Below are positions 6,621 through 8,052 of a stretch of 8,052 nucleotides of DNA, piece by piece. The stretch is from an uncultured Bacillota bacterium (lineage in GTDB: Bacteria; Bacillota; Clostridia; Peptostreptococcales; Anaerovoracaceae): positions 1 to 8,052 of the forward strand of contig CABQMM010000049.1 of assembly GCA_902465215.1 (NCBI GenBank), read 5' to 3'. The notes under the pieces are model-generated. The model worked only from the letters and a program-made list of their open reading frames with translations. It did not search any database and was not told the DNA's origin. Position 1 is the first letter of the stretch; every line of letters begins with the position of its first letter. The position numbers and the translations under genes are program-made.

Positions 6621-7409
6621 ATGTTTCTCAGTGTTGGGGAAATTTCGAAAATACTCGGTGTTTCCACGGAAACAATCAGGCATTACGTACAGGAAGGGGT
6701 CATATCTCCGCAAAAAAACGAAGAAAACAACTATTGGGAGTATTCTTCGGAAGATTTCCTGCGGCTCACCGATGTGCTTTTTTATCGTTCTGCGGGACTT
6801 TCCGTAAAGGAAATAAAGACGATTATGGACGGCATACCGGTCGAAGACATCGGAAAAGTTATCGACGCGCGAAGAAAAGAACTGACCAATATCATCAAGG
6901 AAGCCGCCGAAATGCTCCAAAGGCTGGATTACTGGGATGAATCCTACGAAAGCGAAGTCCGGATGGTAGGTAAGTATACCATAGGCGCGATGCCTCCGGA
7001 ATACCGAAGAAATTCTTATTTGGATGAACCTGTACATATCGCTGAATCGTTGCGGGAAAGCTTTGACCTTGACCGGGAGGACTGGATCTGCCTGTCTGTG
7101 TCGTTTTATTATAACCTAAACGAACCGGAAAAAGGCCTGCGAAAGTATTTCTCCTTTCCGGGAGATACCAGACTCAAAATCAAGAATGCAACCACGGCGG
7201 GCATTGAAGAAAAAGCGGATTGCTGCCTGATTACGGAAGTACATATTTCGGATGATGCCGACCGGATGCTTGCGCCGCTGATTGCCTACGCTGCGGAAAA
7301 CAATATTGAACTTGTCGGAGAGTTTTACGGAAGAGAAGAAACAAACTACTACAGTGACGGAAAAAGGCTGGGGCTGTACAAGGTCTATGCACCGATACGA
7401 AAAAAATAA
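6621..7409 (+). CDS. MerR-family transcriptional regulator with GyrI-like effector domain
   Basis: A 262-residue DNA-binding regulator. The N-terminal 70 residues form a MerR winged helix-turn-helix: SVGEISKILGVSTETIRHYVQEGVI (about 4-28), a wing ending in YWEYSSEDFLRL (38-49) and the second helical pair with AGLSVKEIKTIMDG (58-71). A helical dimerisation linker follows (about 75-105). The remainder, ending in an ELVGEFYG element and GLYKVYAPIRKK, resembles the GyrI-like small-molecule-binding domain of BmrR/Rob-type regulators. No Cys cluster typical of metal sensors is seen; the only Cys residues are C157 and the pair C201-C202. AAGGAGG at 6609-6615 gives a strong ribosome binding site 5 nt from the ATG. 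The gene lies 20 nt after the GatD-like gene, so it may be co-transcribed with it. A canonical MerR-type promoter directly downstream points to the dipeptidase gene as its target. The inducer is unknown. Confidence 0.9.
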   Translation: MFLSVGEISKILGVSTETIRHYVQEGVISPQKNEENNYWEYSSEDFLRLTDVLFYRSAGLSVKEIKTIMDGIPVEDIGKVIDARRKELTNIIKEAAEMLQRLDYWDESYESEVRMVGKYTIGAMPPEYRRNSYLDEPVHIAESLRESFDLDREDWICLSVSFYYNLNEPEKGLRKYFSFPGDTRLKIKNATTAGIEEKADCCLITEVHISDDADRMLAPLIAYAAENNIELVGEFYGREETNYYSDGKRLGLYKVYAPIRKK

Positions 7410-7422
7410 ATTACAAAACATC

Positions 7423-7453
7423 TTGACCTCGGGGTTACCCCGAGGTTTAAAAT
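7423..7453 (+). promoter_or_regulatory. MerR-type promoter/operator with 19-bp spacer and palindrome
   Basis: A -35 box TTGACC (7423-7428) and a -10 box TAAAAT (7448-7453) are separated by 19 bp instead of 17, the hallmark of promoters that MerR-family proteins untwist to activate. A perfect palindrome, ACCTCGGGGT (7426-7435) and ACCCCGAGGT (7437-7446) around a single central T, fills the spacer. The arrangement closely resembles SoxR- and CueR-type sites. It begins 14 nt after the MerR gene and drives toward the dipeptidase at 7490. The same palindrome with the T-run at 7453-7459 could also form a hairpin that ends the upstream transcript, but six bases separate stem and T-run. Confidence 0.85.
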
Positions 7454-7475
7454 TTTTTTGTCAGAAAAAGCAGAA

Positions 7476-7485
7476 AAGGAGGTGA
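7476..7485 (+). promoter_or_regulatory. Near-perfect Shine-Dalgarno sequence of the dipeptidase gene
   Basis: AAGGAGGTGA is complementary to the 16S rRNA 3' end over its whole length and sits at optimal distance from ATG 7490, fixing that start. It predicts efficient translation once the MerR-type promoter fires. Confidence 0.8.
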
Positions 7486-7489
7486 AACG

Positions 7490-8052
7490 ATGGACAAACT
7501 GCGAAACCAAATCGCCGCATACTTTGACGAGAATCAAGCTGAAATGCTCAGCGACTTAAAAGGTCTTATGGAAATTAAGAGCAAGAGTGAGGACAGATCA
7601 AAATGTGAAGAAGCTTTACTTTATGTTGAAACCCTCGCCCGTAATTTCGGTATGAAAACGACGATGGGAAAATATCGCGATGTATGCGTGGTGGAAGCAG
7701 GCGAAGGCGAAGAGACTCTGGGTATCCTCGCACATGTGGATGTCGTAGAGGAAGGTGCCCTCGAACTTTGGGAATGCGAACCGTTTACACTGACGCAGAA
7801 AGACGGGCTGCTTTTCGGAAGAGGCATTATTGACGATAAGGGGCCGGTTATCGGAACTCTGTACGCACTCAAATTCCTAAAAGAAACTATAAGCACATGG
7901 AAGAGAAGAATATGGCTGATTGTCGGAAGCAGTGAGGAAACCGAGTGGATTGACATGGAACACTTCAAAGAAGAATTCCCAATACCGGATTACGGATACT
8001 CTCCGGACGGAAACTTTCCGATTTTCAACGCAGAAAGCGGGTACATGGATGT
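7490..8052 (+). CDS. pepV: M20 family metallodipeptidase (Sapep/PepV type), 5' part
   Basis: The frame is open from ATG 7490 to the window edge (187 complete codons); the C-terminal half is missing. PepV/Sapep enzymes are cytoplasmic dizinc or Mn-dependent dipeptidases that cleave short peptides with broad specificity. Catalytic landmarks are in the expected order: HVD (H82, D84) in LGILAHVDVV, the bridging Asp in GRGIIDDKGP (D115/D116), GSSEETEW with the general base E149 and metal ligand E150, and SPDGNFP with the likely metal ligand D173. The spacing agrees with PepV. The start is fixed by a near-perfect ribosome binding site. Expression is probably switched by the adjacent MerR-type promoter. 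Other M20 peptidases are possible, but the SSEETEW and SPDGNFP elements favour the Sapep group. The last metal-binding His is off the window. Confidence 0.88.
   Translation, partial: MDKLRNQIAAYFDENQAEMLSDLKGLMEIKSKSEDRSKCEEALLYVETLARNFGMKTTMGKYRDVCVVEAGEGEETLGILAHVDVVEEGALELWECEPFTLTQKDGLLFGRGIIDDKGPVIGTLYALKFLKETISTWKRRIWLIVGSSEETEWIDMEHFKEEFPIPDYGYSPDGNFPIFNAESGYMD

Noticed and set aside
7426..7459. Plain intrinsic terminator as the main reading of the palindrome after merR
   Set aside because: The T-run begins six bases after the stem, and the palindrome sits exactly in a 19-bp spacer between good -35 and -10 boxes, which a simple terminator would not explain. A dual role is kept as a separate, weaker finding.

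Overview
The window looks like chromosome of an endospore-forming, Gram-positive Clostridia (Eubacteriales) member of moderate GC. The evidence is a sporulation coat gene (spoIVA) at the left edge, strong AGGAGG-type ribosome binding sites, a MurT/GatD-like pair (a Firmicutes/Actinobacteria trait) and a Sapep/PepV-type M20 dipeptidase. No genus can be fixed from the sequence alone. All recognised genes lie on the + strand and coding density is very high. No rRNA, tRNA, CRISPR array, insertion sequence or phage gene was seen, and no gene-free stretch exceeds about 80 bases.

Layout: (1) 2-451, 3' end of spoIVA. (2) 474-1877, a 14-TM-type MFS efflux transporter, preceded by a perfect 9-bp AT-rich inverted repeat that could be an operator. 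(3) 1945-3411, a cardiolipin synthase with two HKD motifs. (4) 3432-4454, a 'sugar-transfer associated' ATP-grasp protein. (5) 4475-5863, a MurT-like Mur ligase with a zinc ribbon and DUF1727-type C-terminus. (6) 5863-6600, a GatD-like class I amidotransferase fold protein. (7) 6621-7409, a MerR-family regulator with a GyrI-like effector domain. (8) 7490-end, the 5' part of an M20 dipeptidase. Genes 3 to 7 are separated by about 20 nt or overlap, so they are probably one transcript.

The most unusual part is the ATP-grasp/MurT-like/GatD-like block. The GatD-like protein has neither the nucleophile Cys (the elbow reads T-G-N instead of C-G-G) nor the catalytic His (TYIIGP instead of TYLHGP). 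The MurT-like partner also departs from the usual motif at the place where MurT supplies the third triad residue. The pair therefore looks unable to make ammonia from glutamine, although the ATP-binding P-loop and the zinc ribbon of the ligase are intact. With an ATP-grasp ligase gene directly upstream, the block may be a re-purposed cell-envelope or peptide ligase system rather than the classical lipid II isoglutaminyl synthase. This is inference.

The second clear signal is regulatory. Between the MerR gene and the dipeptidase lies a textbook MerR-type promoter: TTGACC, a 19-bp spacer occupied by a perfect 10-bp-arm palindrome, then TAAAAT. The regulator encoded just upstream is the obvious candidate to control it, linking an effector sensed by the GyrI-like domain to dipeptidase expression.
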